Counted from the stretch's first letter, positions 35,901 to 60,000 are shown. The stretch: 64,000 nucleotides of DNA from Aradus depressus (GCA_963662175.1 OY759217.1:14696562-14760561); one strand, 5' to 3'. Program-made: numbers and translations. The notes: generated by a model from the letters alone, not told the origin.

Positions 35901-36158
35901 ATTCTCTCTGAGTCCTGAAATATGAATTTATTTATGACTTATATTACTTTTTTCCAGTTACGAGCTTTGTCTGAAGCACTTAAATGCTGCGTAGAAGTCA
36001 TACAAGCTGAGGGCCCTCCTATGACAGTTGGGGAAAATTTTCTTAAAGAAAATTGTCCAAAATTAATATTAACCTATCACAGGAGAATGTATAGCCTTGG
36101 TGAACACTACAACTCTGTTCAACCCTACGTACCTGAAGAAGAAGAAATCGAGTCATAA
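29973..36158 (+). CDS. OTUD6B: OTU-domain deubiquitinase OTUD6B, complete, 5 exons
   Basis: Cysteine protease that removes ubiquitin; OTUD6B family members act in translation and proteasome regulation. Exons: 29973-30036, 30131-30276, 30927-31198, 34130-34349, 35958-36158 (GT-AG, phases consistent), 300 residues. Residues 1-70 form the charged, lysine-rich coiled-coil typical of OTUD6 proteins (LLSRHRKEKKELQ). KAQRRREKKAL lies near residue 100. The OTU domain begins at IPSDGNCLYCAVDHQL with catalytic Cys161 and ends with GEHYNSV carrying catalytic His284; TAAWGG-type TTAWGGQVELRAL lies between. The Cys161 codon is split TG/C by intron 3, which is 2.9 kb long and contains a Tigger remnant, a SINE and a non-LTR fragment. 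It is convergent with lysyl-tRNA synthetase. Confidence 0.97.
31508..32530 (+). mobile_element. Tigger/pogo-type DNA transposon, internally deleted and frameshifted
   Basis: The ends are inverted repeats of about 23 bp: CAGTGGAGTCTCTGTAATCC at left and, inverted, CAGTGGAGTCTCGGCAATCC at right. They are flanked by TA on both sides (31506-31507 and 32531-32532), the target duplication of the Tc1/mariner-pogo superfamily. Subterminal copies of TAATCCGGC occur inside both ends. From 31730 a transposase reads MAEKRKHVTLTLDQKYDILK (the Psq-like helix-turn-helix), then WFRQERTRNTPISG (CENP-B-like domain) and NADESGLFWRLLP around the first catalytic Asp. At least two frameshifts break it, and the part with the remaining DDE residues is missing. 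At 1,023 bp it is well short of a complete Tigger. Confidence 0.92.
32865..33172 (+). mobile_element. tRNA-derived SINE, full-length copy (OTUD6B intron 3)
   Basis: Plus-oriented. The head is GAGGGTGCCGGTAGCTCAAT with A box TAGCTCAATGG and a damaged B box (GGGTTCGGAGG). A clear hairpin at 32933-32963 has arms AGTTTATTTTA and TAAAATAAACT around TCTGGGAGG. The body ends at CAGGCATGAGTCATAACAAC. Confidence 0.92.
33420..34030 (-). mobile_element. Non-LTR retrotransposon pol C-terminal remnant, frameshifted
   Basis: Minus-strand frames carry, in order, EVDRRILVAIRCYYGL, then after a frameshift NQELYSDANVSHWIRKARL with a tryptophan that fits the 'W-GH' position, then RIEEPTGPKA and GRPKK/W-type residues, and DWTAWSS at the end. 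This order matches the region after the reverse transcriptase core in insect non-LTR elements. Multiple frameshifts and stops mean it is not functional. Exact clade not determined. Confidence 0.7.
34903..35123. mobile_element. Short foldback element (family copy), OTUD6B intron 4
   Basis: Arms at about 34964-35042 and 35059-35123: ATTTCACAAAATATAT, GGGAGTACTTTCGGTATTGCT and CTTCAGCC pair with GGCTGAAG, AGCAATACC and ATATATATGGTAAAT. This is the same family as 15690-15905, in opposite orientation. Another arm-like stretch (ATATATTTTGTGAAATACAA) lies at about 35424. Confidence 0.78.
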
Positions 36159-36207
36159 GCTTATTCTACTTCCATCCGTCATTAGACCCATGTAATTTTA
36201 AAAATGT

Positions 36208-36213
36208 AATAAA
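36208..36213 (+). terminator. Poly(A) signal of OTUD6B
   Basis: AATAAA about 50 bases after the OTUD6B stop. Confidence 0.7.
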
Positions 36214-36403
36214 TTGTTAAATCACAATTTGTTAATCACTTTTCTTGCTTTCTTTTTTTAATATCAATAAATCAATCTGCAAGTAAAAAATGTTTTATTT
36301 TTTCATTCTTTTAAATCCATCTCCATTACCAAAGAAGACTTAAAGGTGAAGGAATAAAGGTAATTTGAGGAAAATAACAAGATAGACAAAATGCTTATAA
36401 CTT

Positions 36404-36409
36404 TTTATT
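36404..36409 (-). terminator. Poly(A) signal of lysyl-tRNA synthetase
   Basis: AATAAA on the minus strand about 76 bases after the stop at 36485. The two convergent genes therefore leave about 190 bp between their poly(A) signals. Confidence 0.7.
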
Positions 36410-36484
36410 ATAAAACAGCACAAAGTTCAAAGTAACAGTAATGCTCCTGAATAAATTAATTATGAAAAAATAACTTGAAAAGAA

Positions 36485-47550
<11,066 letters not shown>

Positions 47551-48574
47551 GCTGTAGCGACACTGGAACTGTAACCCCATAGAAGGCTTCCCACGTCTCT
47601 TTCTTAACTTACAGTCTGGCCAAAGTTTTTTTTTTTTTTTTTAACAAATAAATTGCCTCCCTAAGATCAATTTAAAATAAGAGATAATACAGAGCTCACC
47701 ATAATTAATTTGGTTGTTGATTCTTTTATGGGAGTTAGGTATTACAGCTTATATTTTTTTCGAATGAAGTGACACTAAAGAATACCGAGGCAAGGGGACG
47801 TAATTTGGCATTTCATTACAAATAAGCTGATTTTGGTTCATCTTTTCGGCTGTTTTGCCGGAGCTATCATTTCTTCTCCACGATATTTCAGAAAGATGAA
47901 GAGTCCCGTTTAACCTGAAGTTCAGGTTGACATACCGATCAAGTTGAAAAGCCCACGCACCTAATTATTATCGTTGACAGTCAGCCACGGAGACAAAGGG
48001 AATTTTTGTTCAGGTACTTCCTTCAAAATTGAACAACTTTTCTCGCCATAAGGACCCTTTACCGTGGTTCCTTATAAATTGTATTGATGAATTTCCGCAG
48101 AGATAACAAATAGTGTAAACAATTATGACTCCACATTCCCTTGAAATTTTATGGACATTCCACCTCTCCTATTTCCCACTTCTTCCTCACCCTTCCATCC
48201 GAGCAAAAGGATTAAATGCTATGAAGTATATGGTTTCCATATTGTTTTTTTTGATACTTTTAAGACGGTGTGCCACAAAGCCTATATTCCCAATCGGGTC
48301 ATTCTGGAAATGACCTGCAAAGTTCTTTCTATTTACTTTCATCCAAACAACCAGCTTTTATAAACACATAATTCAGCGTTATAGACAATTCTGACCCCAA
48401 TTCCTGTATTGTTTTTCTTCCAGTTAACTGTAATAGATCTTTCCTGGACCTTGATTTATTTATTGAAATGCACTTATGATTTTAATCAACCATATCACAT
48501 TTTTTGAGTAGGTATCTAGGTAACAAACAAATACTCGTTCCTACGAGACAAATACTGAAATAATAAGAAAAATT
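47551..48574. promoter_or_regulatory. Divergent intergenic region between KARS and DNAAF6
   Basis: About 1 kb separates the two start codons. It contains a T-rich tract near 47625-47642 and a possible retro-remnant at 48120-48360 (GTGCCACAAAGCCTATATTC). Core promoter elements are not identifiable by eye. Confidence 0.5.
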
Positions 48575-50760
48575 ATGCTTTCGCCCAATAATATAAAAAA
48601 TTTAGTGAACCTATTTAGAGAAAACGATGAATGTAGTTCCAGTGATGACGACTTGCCCTATAAGCACCAACATAAATTAGGTTTGTTGGCTTGTCAGTTG
48701 TTAGTAATTGTGTTATAATAAGTTACTGTACCTAACTAGACCATATCAATTACAGGGCCTGGAGACATAGGGAAAAGGACCAAAGTGAAAATTAAAGGAA
48801 ATGAAGTAAGAAATCCTTCGGAGCCAATTAACAAGGATCCAAGCAGCATTTGGGATGTATCCGAAGTTCCAGAGGTGCCACACACTGACGATGCGGTCCT
48901 TGATCCTAGGGACAAACCTGAATATGAGATTACTTACAAACAAAGCGTCTCCACTGAAGATGTATTCTTACAGGTAAGCAAAATTAGAACTAACCTTCCA
49001 GGAAAAACGTTTCTACAGTTTGTGTCTAACAACACAAAATCTTCTCTGTCAGGGCAAGAGCATAGATGATACGTTCATAAACAATATCAAAAGAGGTTGA
49101 GTGCACACATTATGGAGCTTCATCACTGCTACTTAGTGTAACATTGATATATTAATGCAGATACTTGAAATTACACATTTTTGTACATTGAGAAAGTTTA
49201 CATTCAGAATTTCTGTTGGTGAACGCTTCGTTTCCTACACAGGCTCCCATGAAAAAGGCTCAAATGGTATTAACTCCAGAAACCACATTGAAACATTTTC
49301 GATAACAAAATGAACTTACTGAAAAATTTTCTATTTCCTAATTAGATTTGAAGTGACAGTAAAAATCAGTAAGTTCTTTCTTCCAGGGAAATTCCATTAT
49401 TTACTCTGCTCCTAGGCATAAATGTTGGCTTTTTAACCACAGTTTTAAAAGTAACGTCGTGAGTATGAATTAAGGTTTGAATGCCCCTCAATACTATATG
49501 GGCGTCACCAATATATTCCTCAGAATTATTTTTTTTTTTTTCATCGATCGATATAATAAACTTTTACTCGCTTTCCAAATAAATACAATTGGGCTGCATC
49601 TTTTTTGCAGCCAACTCTCCAATTCAATCGCTTCATCATCAGTTTTTCGTTATTTTTCAGAACGGGCTCACTGGTAGAGGATAAATGTTATGAGTTCCAT
49701 AGGAGATATATCCCAGGTCTAATTATAATATCCCATTTGGCGAAAACTCAAGTAATGAGGTTGAAGAGTAAGGTCGACTTATTCACACACCAGGTTTTGT
49801 TTGTACACGAGTAACTTCATGTCAAACCGGGTGCTTTATGAAGATCAGTCAAAATTTAAACTGTCGGTTTGACGAGGGATAACCCCCGTTTGCCTAAGGC
49901 TTTGTTACTCTGGCGAGGACGACCCCACCAAGCGACTATTCTGCTGCCACAAGTGGTATGCTGGAGTTTTCTTGATAAATCCCTGTTGGATACTTTTTAC
50001 AGAATATATCCCACAGCGCTTTCAACTAATCAAATAGGTTTTCCTATGCATATAACCATTAACATATTTCATAGAAAAAACGGCACGCATAGTCGGACGG
50101 AAAAAACAAAATCACTTCGTTTTTGTCGGTAGAGTTGGGCCGTTGTATCGAGTAGATAGGCGCCACTATAACCACTTCGAGATTCAATACTATTTACTTC
50201 CAGGCATCTTATTACAACAATGCTATCAATTTGAGGTCTGTTGATTCTCAATCAGACTATCAAATGCCAATACAACTTTACAAAAGTGTGGTTTTGGAAT
50301 ATGGCAAAGCCTACAACATATTCAAAATATGAATATAAGTTTTCTGTTTTTCTATGTTTTGCGATATGGCAAAGCCTACAATAAATTCAGAATACGAATA
50401 TAATTTTTTCTTTTTTTCTATGTCTTGCGATATGGCAAAGCCTACAATTTATTCAAAATATAAATATAAGTTTTCTGTTTTTCTTTGTTTTTTATATCAA
50501 AGTTGGGAAACAAGACTCCAACCTCTGCCAGTTGTGAATGGATGTTGGTATCTATAAGTCTTGACGGTGAAAACAAAGAAGAGATAGACTGTCACGTGAC
50601 CAACATCCAGCTTGACATCCGAAGCCCCAAATACCGACTTTGTCTGCCGTTGCCTCACCCGGTAGACCCAGATTCATGTTCCGCCGAATGGGACCCTCCA
50701 ACCTCCCATCTCAACGTCACTCTTCTATTGAAAAGAGAATTCGACTATGTGAATTTTTAA
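48575..50760 (+). CDS. DNAAF6: Dynein axonemal assembly factor 6 (PIH1D3), complete, 3 exons
   Basis: Cytoplasmic HSP90 co-chaperone for preassembly of axonemal dynein arms; in insects the targets are sperm flagella and mechanosensory cilia. Exons: 48575-48680, 48756-48973, 50503-50760; phases 1 then 0; 193 residues (human 214). Conserved landmarks: GPGDIG at the exon 1/2 junction, DPSSIWDVSEVPE, DPRDKPEYEITYKQSV, STEDVFLQ, then the CS-like PIH1 C-terminal domain with LDIRSPKYRLCLPLPHPVDP and a LNVTLLLKREFDYVNF end. The acceptor of exon 3 sits directly after three tandem 65-bp repeats. AATAAA at 50828 lies 68 bases past the stop. Confidence 0.93.
50297..50495 (+). repeat. Three tandem ~65-bp repeats next to the DNAAF6 exon 3 acceptor
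   Basis: ATGGCAAAGCCTACAA begins units at 50301, 50366 and 50432 (periods 65 and 66). Each unit ends in a pyrimidine-rich run such as TTTTCTGTTTTTCTATG. The last run leads into the TATATCAAAG acceptor at 50502. Confidence 0.95.
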
Positions 50761-50827
50761 CAAAATAGAATTCCTTTTTTTTTAAAAATCAATTAAATAG
50801 TATTTATGTAGACATATAATTACACAT

Positions 50828-50833
50828 AATAAA
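50828..50833 (+). terminator. Poly(A) signal of DNAAF6
   Basis: AATAAA 68 bases after the DNAAF6 stop. Confidence 0.6.
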
Positions 50834-51179
50834 TTAAAAATTCAATTTGAACTTACTATATTTATAACAATATCTTCTACATATATAAGTACATTTTACA
50901 TTGTACACTCAATATATATATATTTTTCAATATATGTTACAGTCAAAGTGTAAACTTGGCAACACATCCCAATCCAGCTAGTTTCATCAACAACCTGTCC
51001 AAACAGTTACTTTAGCAAAAGTTGTTGTTCATTTCCTATTACTGTATTACATAAGAGTCCAGAAGAGTTTTTGTAAACTAGTAGTCAGAATTAGATAATA
51101 AAATATAGTAAACACACTAGCTCTAGCTATTTGCTATTCTAGGAACGATGAATTCCCACTACTAACCCGAGCGAGGCTC

Positions 51180-51402
51180 TGTTACCTTGAGCAAGCGGTC
51201 CTTTGGATGAGACGTTAAGCGATGGTCCTAAAGCCTGTGCCAAGACAGGTACTCGAAAAAGCCTCCCAACCGTAGGTGAACTAAATCTAGTAGGGAAGAC
51301 TCGCTCGCTCGTAGTCGAGCTCAACTCCATAAGAGCGACGAAGAAAAGCTCACGTAAGCGATATGACCTCTTAGCTAAAGCCCGGGCATGTCACAACAAC
51401 TT
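51180..51402 (+). mobile_element. tRNA-derived SINE, body copy without head
   Basis: Plus-oriented: AGCGGTCCTTTGGATGAGAC, AGGTACTCG, ACTCGCTCGCTCGTAGTCGA (a diverged middle) and the end GCTAAAGCCCGGGCATGTCA. Confidence 0.85.
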
Positions 51403-54060
51403 AATTTGTCTACTGTTCGCAAATATTGACTTAAGTGAAAACTGTGATTTTTGCACCTTTATTTAGTCCAAATAGTACGTTGTAAGTTTTATACGTACTA
51501 GTACTAGTTTACTGAGACAGCGTTCTGCGTTTAGTCCAATTTTGGTCTTGTGAATATTTGTGGTTCACTTTGTGTAAAGAACCACAAAAAAAACATTCAT
51601 TCATGTTTTATACCTCACCCCAATGGGCTAGTTGTTGAAGCGCAAAAATTGAAAAAAAAAAATAAAAAATAGATAAAATATAAAAAGTAAATGCCTGACT
51701 CATTTTGTTTTTGAAATTAATATTTGTAAACTTAAGTTATGACTTTTGTAATAGAGGAGATTGTAGAATAGTGACACTTAAAGTTAGTGTGTTCTCCAGA
51801 GAATTAACCATAATATTTAGTTGTGTTTGCCGGTTTATGAACTATCCAATACTCTACAATCAACAGTAAACTGTCAATATGAAACAAACAAGAATTTTAC
51901 AATAACTGGTCAAACAGGTAGTTTACAAAATAACTGGATAGTTAATACTGTAGCTAAGTTTACACTCTAACCTTAACATATCTTCATATATTTATATATA
52001 TACGTATAAATAAAAAAAAAAAAGTAAAAATATTTTCATATAGCTTTCCAGAGAAATAACCGAAATACTTCAGATCAAAGAGCTGCTAAAAAGAATAATA
52101 AATTACAAAAAATGCAGTTGAGGCATGAATAAATAATAATAAAAATTAATTAAATACACCAGTTACCTTTTACGAGATATTTTGTTTAAAAATCTGTACA
52201 CGAACGAGTATCAACAAACCAGACTCTTTAACTGGCACGAACGTTTCAATTGTTCTTCCAAAATGCGACAGGCACAATCCGAAAATATGTTTACACATAC
52301 GAAGTATGTATGTCTATAATCTTGCCTCGTTTAATTTAAAAAAAAAAAGTTGATAATAAAATATAATTAGAAATGTAACGATTTATTTGGTTTGGAGAAT
52401 ATAACTATGCAAGCAGGATTTTGTAATATCGTCCTAGGCTACATAAAATAATTACGTAATACTTATATAATACCTCAAACTTAGGCAAAAATCAGTCCTC
52501 ATCAGGCACACTTTTAAAGGGACCCAAATCAGCTGATCCATAGCCTTGTCTCTGGGTTCTGTATAAAAAATGTTACTAAATCAGAGAAAATATGGAACAA
52601 TTTTGAATTTATTTTTACAATATACAGACGGGTGTCATCACGTGATGTGAAACGGTTTTTTTTATTTTTATTTATTTATTTTTCTTTAATACATACTTTT
52701 TTCAAATTTACTTTTCCTATAACTTCCGCATCCATTTTTAAAATTAAATGCACAAACAATGCCGTCGATAATTATCATAAATACAACCCAGTCTTAGTCG
52801 CACGGCATTAACTATAAGACTAAGCTTTATATTTTATATATATATACAAATATCTAATCTATAAAGAGCAGAGACTTAATATCTGTCCCTTCACCGTGTA
52901 TTCAATCATTTTACATTCACATTTACACATGACTTTAGGCTAACAAGCTTTTAATTAATTTATATTTACAGGCAGTGTGTTCTGTCTCACACCATAATTT
53001 ATACATCAGACTAAACTTATAATGAAATAAAAGAAGGAGCTGTCTTTGATACAAAATAATGAATAAAATAATAACAATACTGTGACAGCACACAACTCAA
53101 TTCCAAATAAAAATCTTGATCATATAATTTGGTCTAAAAACACACGGAAAAGAGAAACAGATTAAAAATTAATTAAGTTAAAAAAAACACTTAAAAAGGA
53201 GTCAAAATTAAGGGAGTTTTTTTTTCTTCTTCTTTTTTGTTCATATTTGACTCCTATAAAAACATACAAAAAATACAAATAGCAAAATTAACAATACCAA
53301 GGTTGATTCAAAGTGAATGCTATCACAGTTAAAGTAGAATTCTTATAATTTATAAACAACCTATATGCATCTAAAAACGTAAGAATCCGTGCATCATTTA
53401 GTTCATTTCAAAGCTAGCACAACACAACAGCTAAGCAGCTGAGAAACACACAACTAAATACAATCCAAATCAACATGTATAACAGAAAATTATATAAAAT
53501 TATAATAAAACGCACGTAAGGAATAAAATAATTTAAAAAAGATAAATATTTAAGATAAATAATTTCAGTAAACCATCATAAGGGAAAAAGATTCTACAGC
53601 AAACCATGTCAATCAGGACATACCACAAATAGAACAGTAAATAACAATGGTATATCCTAATTAATCAGTTCTAGATCTATCTATACATCACGGATGTCGT
53701 GCTCTCATTCAGTAATGTATACATACATGAATGCTGTACAACCTGTTTCCGGTCAATAGGTAAGTCTTTTGCTGTTGGTCATGTTATAAGCGTAAAATAC
53801 AACACCAAGCTACATCCCCACGTAACTTAGCATTTTTCTGTCAAAAGATTCCCACGAACGCACACCGAATTTTACTCAGAATACTGCCTTCACTCCGTAG
53901 TTACATTGCAGAAATGAAAAATCAAACATTCCTCGAGCTATTGTGCTCTTTCTTATAATCTGATTTCATTTTGCTGTACAGTACCTTCATCTAAGAAAAA
54001 TCAATATTTCTTGACGAAGTAAGGAGGATGGAGGCTGGGAAGGAAGGAGGAATGTGGCAC
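51403..54060. other. AT-rich non-coding region, probably including the Kismet 3' UTR
   Basis: No ORF with coding character and no recognised repeat. It lies downstream of the Kismet stop (minus strand) and is free of SINEs, as expected of a long 3' UTR. The UTR end cannot be fixed: many TTTATT (AATAAA inverse) hexamers occur, for example in the T-rich stretch near 52655-52685. Confidence 0.45.
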
Positions 54061-57000
54061 CTAGACCTGAGGAGGACTGGTCTGCTCGATTTGCTGCTGC
54101 TGCTGCTCCTGGGACGCGGCCCGCTGTCTTGCTGCCGCCGCCGCTGCCGCCCGCCCAGCGCTGCTTCGCAAGTTCTTCCTCTCCACTCCGTCCCTCACTG
54201 GACTCTTCTTGACTCGTGATCGCTTCTTCTTACTACCACCACTACCACCCCCGCCACCAACCGCACTACTTACATCCTCCTCTTTCAAAGGACAACTTGT
54301 ACTCTCCTCCTGAGGGGCTGGCTCGTCTTCTTTTGGAATTGATAATTCCATTGGATTCCTTGGCTCTTCTATTGGAATAGGGGCAGTATCAGGAGGTGGC
54401 GGTGCCTCCTCCTGTTTCGGTTCTTCGAATGGTCGGGGAGGTGATAGAGAAACAGGAACTAATTGGACAGATTCTTCTGCCTGGACCGGAGGTTCGACGT
54501 CCTTTAGTTTCTTACTGTTAGGCTCTTCTGAAACAGGGGTCGATTCCCTTGTCCGTTTTGCGCCTTTGTCCTCTTTCCTGGGCTCTAGTGGAGGTTGAGA
54601 TATCCTCATAAAAAGTTCTCCCGGTGATTTGCTGAAGGATTCTAATGTTTCTTTCATTTCTTGCTCCCTCGTTTTACCTGAATAGCCCGGGATACTTGCC
54701 ATCAAGTTACGAATGTTGTCCACGTCTTTGCTAGTTCCTCTCGGTGGCTTGCTCTCCCTCATTTTGCTGTTTGCCGAGCTGGCCACCCTTGACAAACTCT
54801 CCAACAAATGAGTATCCTGAGGTAGCATGAACTGCTGCGGCAGTGGCGTCCTGGCTCCTCCTCTCTGGCTGCTGGACACCGTGGACAGAGTCGAGCAGAG
54901 TGAGCTGGTTGGAGTGGAAGAAGTTCGGCTTGCAGTAGCAGTGCTCATCGTGGACTTCATGCCTCGGTTAGCTGAGGATGAGGCTATTGACGTGTTGCAG
55001 CCCAAGGTTCCATTCAGCAAAGCTAGACTGTCGTAAGCCGAGGCTCCTCCAGGCAGGGAGAATGGATTCAGTCCTCCTAAAGTAAGAGGAGAGTACAGCA
55101 GGTTAGGGGTAGGAAAAAAGAATGGGAGAGAGCTTGGCATGCTTGTTGCAGCTGAGACGGGGGTTTTCGGTGATGACTCAGGTTTCCTAGGCTTTGGTTG
55201 TTTAGAGGTGCTTGCTCCAGCGTTAGTGATGGATGAAGTTGTATCCGTCATTGCTTGTGAATTAGGGTCCATTCCCGAAAGACCTGGGAGCCCCAAACCT
55301 GCCAAATTGGCGAACAGTGAGTTGGTAAGATTGACATTGCCTAAACCACTCATGCTGCTGAGAGCATTCATGTTCGGCATTCCTCCAAATGGAAGCAAGA
55401 GTGGATTTTTGGGGTCAAAGCCTCCCAAAGAAAGCCCAGTAAGAAGTGATGGATTGATGCCGCTAAGTGAGGGAAACTGGAGATTGGAGGGTGTGCTGAC
55501 GGGAGTGGAGGCTCCGGGAGGACTGGAGAGCAGCGGTGGCCTACCAGGACCTTTCTTCCTGTCCCCGGGGGACACCCGTCGCTGCAAGTCGTGCGGCAAG
55601 TTTCCCCTCTCCTTCACCAGCTCAGCCCACTTCGGATCAACGTCGTAAGTTGGGTTCTCAAGAAGCCATTGAGCAAGCCGCTTCAGTTGGGGAGCTTTAG
55701 ACCCTGTCAACTGAACACAAAGATTTCAAACATTAACGTTTTAAACTTAAAAAAAATACTAAACAATTGCTTTAAAATCCAACGAACTAAATTTAAAAAA
55801 GTATATAAAAAACTTACTTTTTTCCCGGTGATTCGACTAATAACAGATACATTTTCTTCGCCAGTTAATTTTTTCCAATCGAGCAAGGTAGGATCAACTC
55901 TTGGCCTCCTCCTCCTGGGAGTTAGGAAGTCAGCTGAGAGGGGTTGCTCAGGCAAGACCCCGCTCTGTTCTGCCAACCACTTGTTAACCTGAAAAATAGA
56001 CAGGTATCAACTAACCGTCCGATTTGCCTGAAAACCTATGCTTTTAATTGTAAGGTAAGTCGATATCACACACAAAATTTCGTGTCGATACATTCAGACC
56101 ATCAAGAGATGTTAGGCTTTTGAGAGATGATAACTGGATTCACACATAACATTTCGTGCTATGTGTTCCTTCCATCGGAAGTAATCGTGTTTATAGAAAC
56201 TCGGTCAGATGTTTTGTTATTTTCGGGTACCCCTTGTAGGAAAACTCAAAATCGTACTTTTTGCCAATTACGTAACCTTCTAAGGTTTCCTGTATTGCGT
56301 CACATAAATCTGAACTGTTCGATTCGGTAAATGTAAGAATATAAAAGTAGATTACCTTGGCTTCGTGAGAATAGGAGCTGATCTTAGCAGAGAAATCAGC
56401 AACTTTGGAGATGTCAGCAATCATGGCCTCGTAGGTCTTGCGCTGGACCTGGGCCGCTGCCGCCGAGGAGGGCTGGGACATCTTGAGTGCCTGCTGCTGC
56501 TGCAGAATCTGCTGCTGGAGCTGCTGCTGCTGTTTGAGCAGGAGGCTGTGCTGCTCGGCCAGGTAAGAGGTCTCCAGCGGCTTGCTCGACGATGGCGAAG
56601 GACTGCTGCTGCTCGAGGGCGGTCCTCGAGATGGTGGCTTGTTCGACAGGGTTAGAGTCACACTCGGGGAAACTGCTGGCTTCTTCTCAGTCATCTGTTC
56701 TTTGGCAGCTGATAAGCCGAGTACTATTTCATCAAGTTTTCGCCTTTTCTTCTCTTTGCCAATTACTGGCTCCTCAATAGGCTGAAACAAAGATTAAAAT
56801 AGACAAAAAAAAGAATCGATACTGATAGATTTCGAACAATCACTAGAACATTGATATCATTGGAGGCTCATCCGCGGAAAATGTAAGGGTTCAGTAAAAA
56901 TGAAGAAATATCATTCAAAATGACGGCCAAATTCCAAGTTCTATGAGACGAGGATTATGGGCACAGATGTACACTATTGATAGCCTAATACTCGCCGAAA

Positions 57001-60000
57001 ATAAATGGGCTCAAAGGGGCCTAAAGTGGTCTAAAAAAGGAAATCATTTTAGTGGAACACTTACACAGTTCTTCTTCTGCATGAGCTTGGTGAGCATGTC
57101 GTCCAGTTTGCCTTTGTTGGAGGCCTGATGTTGTTGTTGCTGGTGTTGGTGCTGCTGATGTTGATGTTGCATAGACTGCTGCTGCTGCACACTTTTCTTT
57201 ATGGAGAAGTCTTGAGCTTCTTCAACATAACCGCTATTGTTGCCACACTGTATTCCACCATCATTGTTAGTGTTGCTTCCTTTCTGGGATGACCTTTAAA
57301 TCATTCAGTACAGAATTTTTTAAAAAACGCTATCTTTAAAGACCATCTAATTGAAAGAGGAATGTATAGGATAGATATGTAGTTACCCAGATGAGAGATC
57401 AATGGGTGCCATGCCCCCGGGGGAAGAGGGGGGGATGGATGGCATCTTGTCTGGAGGAGGATGGTACTTGAGGTCAAAGGGCATCGACATGAGCCGGGAG
57501 CTCCCATGGGACCCCTGGTGGGCCGGGGGCGGCTGCAGTCCGGTCAGTGGCGTCGATCTCCTAGCAAAAAATAAAATAAAGATTTTGCACTTAAACCAGA
57601 ACATTATTTTGAGCTTTCTACTGCTAGTATCTGCATGCTCAACATTTGAGTTTAGTTTTCTCCTTCATGTTATTATTTTTGTCGTTATTCATGGATGTAG
57701 GCATGTACATACTTATATACTAATGTAAGTAGGTATTTTTTAAAGAAAACTATCTCAACATTCAATTAAGCACCGTCATGAATTTAGAAATGTGGAAATT
57801 ATTTCGCCTCTTTGCGTATCAGTAGATATGAGAAACTAAGTTCAATGTTTTTGAAGAAAAAAAAAAAATCAGTGGTCTAAGTGCGCAACAGGCATAGCCT
57901 ACTCAAAAGCTCCAGATGAGACATTTTGCTCTCAGAGGGTCGCCAAAACTGCGTAGGCGAGCACACATGCCAATGACAGTGAACTATTTAAACTATAACA
58001 ATAATTTAATTGTTTGTTTGGTTAAAATAAATAATCTCAATAAAACTTTTTTTATCTAAATAAACTATTTTTTTATTAATAACCACCTAAATAAATGATA
58101 ACTATGATTATTATAAATTAGCGCTACAATTATACATTAAAGCAATTTATCCAAGTTATCCTTTAAAAAGTACATCTAGATATCCCGTTTTAAGTGAAAT
58201 ACCTCGAATCCTCCGACATAGATTCATCTGTGTGGTCCCACGGTGTGCTGGGAGAATGTTTCATTGGAGGTTGAAGCTGAAGCGTTGTACTGTTCAATAA
58301 AGCATGTAGCTTGGCTGAAAAAAAAAAAAAAATTGTAGCTTAAGCAACAATACAGAAAAAATACATCGTTCCTAGATAACAAGATCTCTATAACACTTTT
58401 TACAAGTAGATAAATAAGAAATACCAATTTATTTATATAGACCTCTCTTACGATTCATGAATATCAGCCGATGAAATACCTTATCTGAAGCATAATTCCA
58501 TGGTAAATCATGCATGTTAGGAAGGAAAAGAAAAGAAGAGACCTATGGAACCAAAAATTTATTTCGGGCTTACCGAGTTCGTTATGAGCTGGAGTAAATT
58601 TCTTTCCAAGATTACACGTCCCATCCTCTAGTCACTGTGACTTATAAGGCCCGTCAAGAGCCTCAGGAGGCAGCGTCTACATATAGCGTTGCGACGTACT
58701 GTGACAATTTACACATAGACAAAATGACGCGCGATATTCCCCTTTCTTTTTTCTTACTCCCATTATATAGAAGGCAGGGTTGGAGTCTCCAAATATACCT
58801 ATATTATGTAGAATAATCACTTCAAACACAAAGAGAAGCAGTTCTGCCCCAAAACCACTTTGACTACAATGTTTTTCACATGTTCTACTTTTTCTATTAT
58901 TTTCATATGAGTAATAAGTCATTTGATGAATTGGCTAGTAGGACAAGTAACGAAATCAAAAGTGAAGGTACTGTGATGAGGCTGTCTACAGAAATTTTAC
59001 TTTAAGGAAGAACAAACAAAGAAGTTACACTTAGAGACAGTCGGAGTGAATATCAACCAGAGATCATGCAATGAACATTTCATGGTGACGCAGCGGTCAA
59101 GCCATGCTCTTTGAAGAACACAGCTTCACTCGTGTACACCAAGGGCCTAAGTTTCAAAATAACGAACGTCGAAAAAAAGCAAAACATTTAAGAGTACTAG
59201 CAAAAGAAAAAATGAATCAATGAGCATTCTAGAGTAGCCTAAAAAACACAATTTTATATGATTTTCAAAAATATTTTATTCATAAAAATAGTATTCAAAA
59301 ACAACTTTGAAATACCTTTAGAGTACTTCTCAATAGCTATAGTTATCATGGCCTCCCAAAAAAAAATGCCCATACCTCTTTCAGTTTCAACATCGATAGC
59401 GATATGCCTCTTTCTCTTGGAGCTCTGAAGAGCGTGCATCTTGGATCCTCCATGATCCGTGGTAATAGTGATCACTTCAGAGGGCTCGTTGTAACCACGA
59501 AGGATTTCGTCCACTTGATGAACTTGTTCCTCACAGTAAGCCGTGAAATTCTTCCCAACGGGCCACTCTTTGTGTTCAACACAGTGTACTATGTGCTCTA
59601 AACGAACTTGAAGAGCATGTTCCTGGAAAACAAATACTTTTTATATGATACTGTTCGTCATTACTGTTGATATTGAAGAAGTAAAATACCAATATTGAAG
59701 GCTTAAGTTTAAAAATGCTATGAAAAACTTTTAAAAGCTAAATCTTCTCAAATAAAACAAGTATTTCCTATTCCACAAAACCATCGTCAGGTCTAGTTAT
59801 AAACTAAGACAGGTTGCAGAGTGCCTGTGAGGGAGGCTTCTTAGGCAAGGAGGAGGTCACTCTAGCTACCTGCCTCACAGTCTACTACATAACAAGTTGT
59901 TGGTGAAGCAATATACTCCTCCCCAGCTCAAATTATTTGCAATCAACTAAGTTGTCACTCTTTTCTTCGGTAAAAGTGACCACAAAAAAAAATGGTGCAC

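Noticed and set aside
50297..50495. Regular tandem repeats considered as a CRISPR-like array
   Set aside because: Units are contiguous without unique spacers and lie in a spliced eukaryotic gene.
55139..55648. 169-codon plus-strand open frame
   Set aside because: Antisense of the large last Kismet exon, with no similarity of its own.
58677..58922. 81-codon minus-strand frame
   Set aside because: Inside the Kismet intron between exons at 59376 and 58314; inclusion would break a phase-compatible junction.
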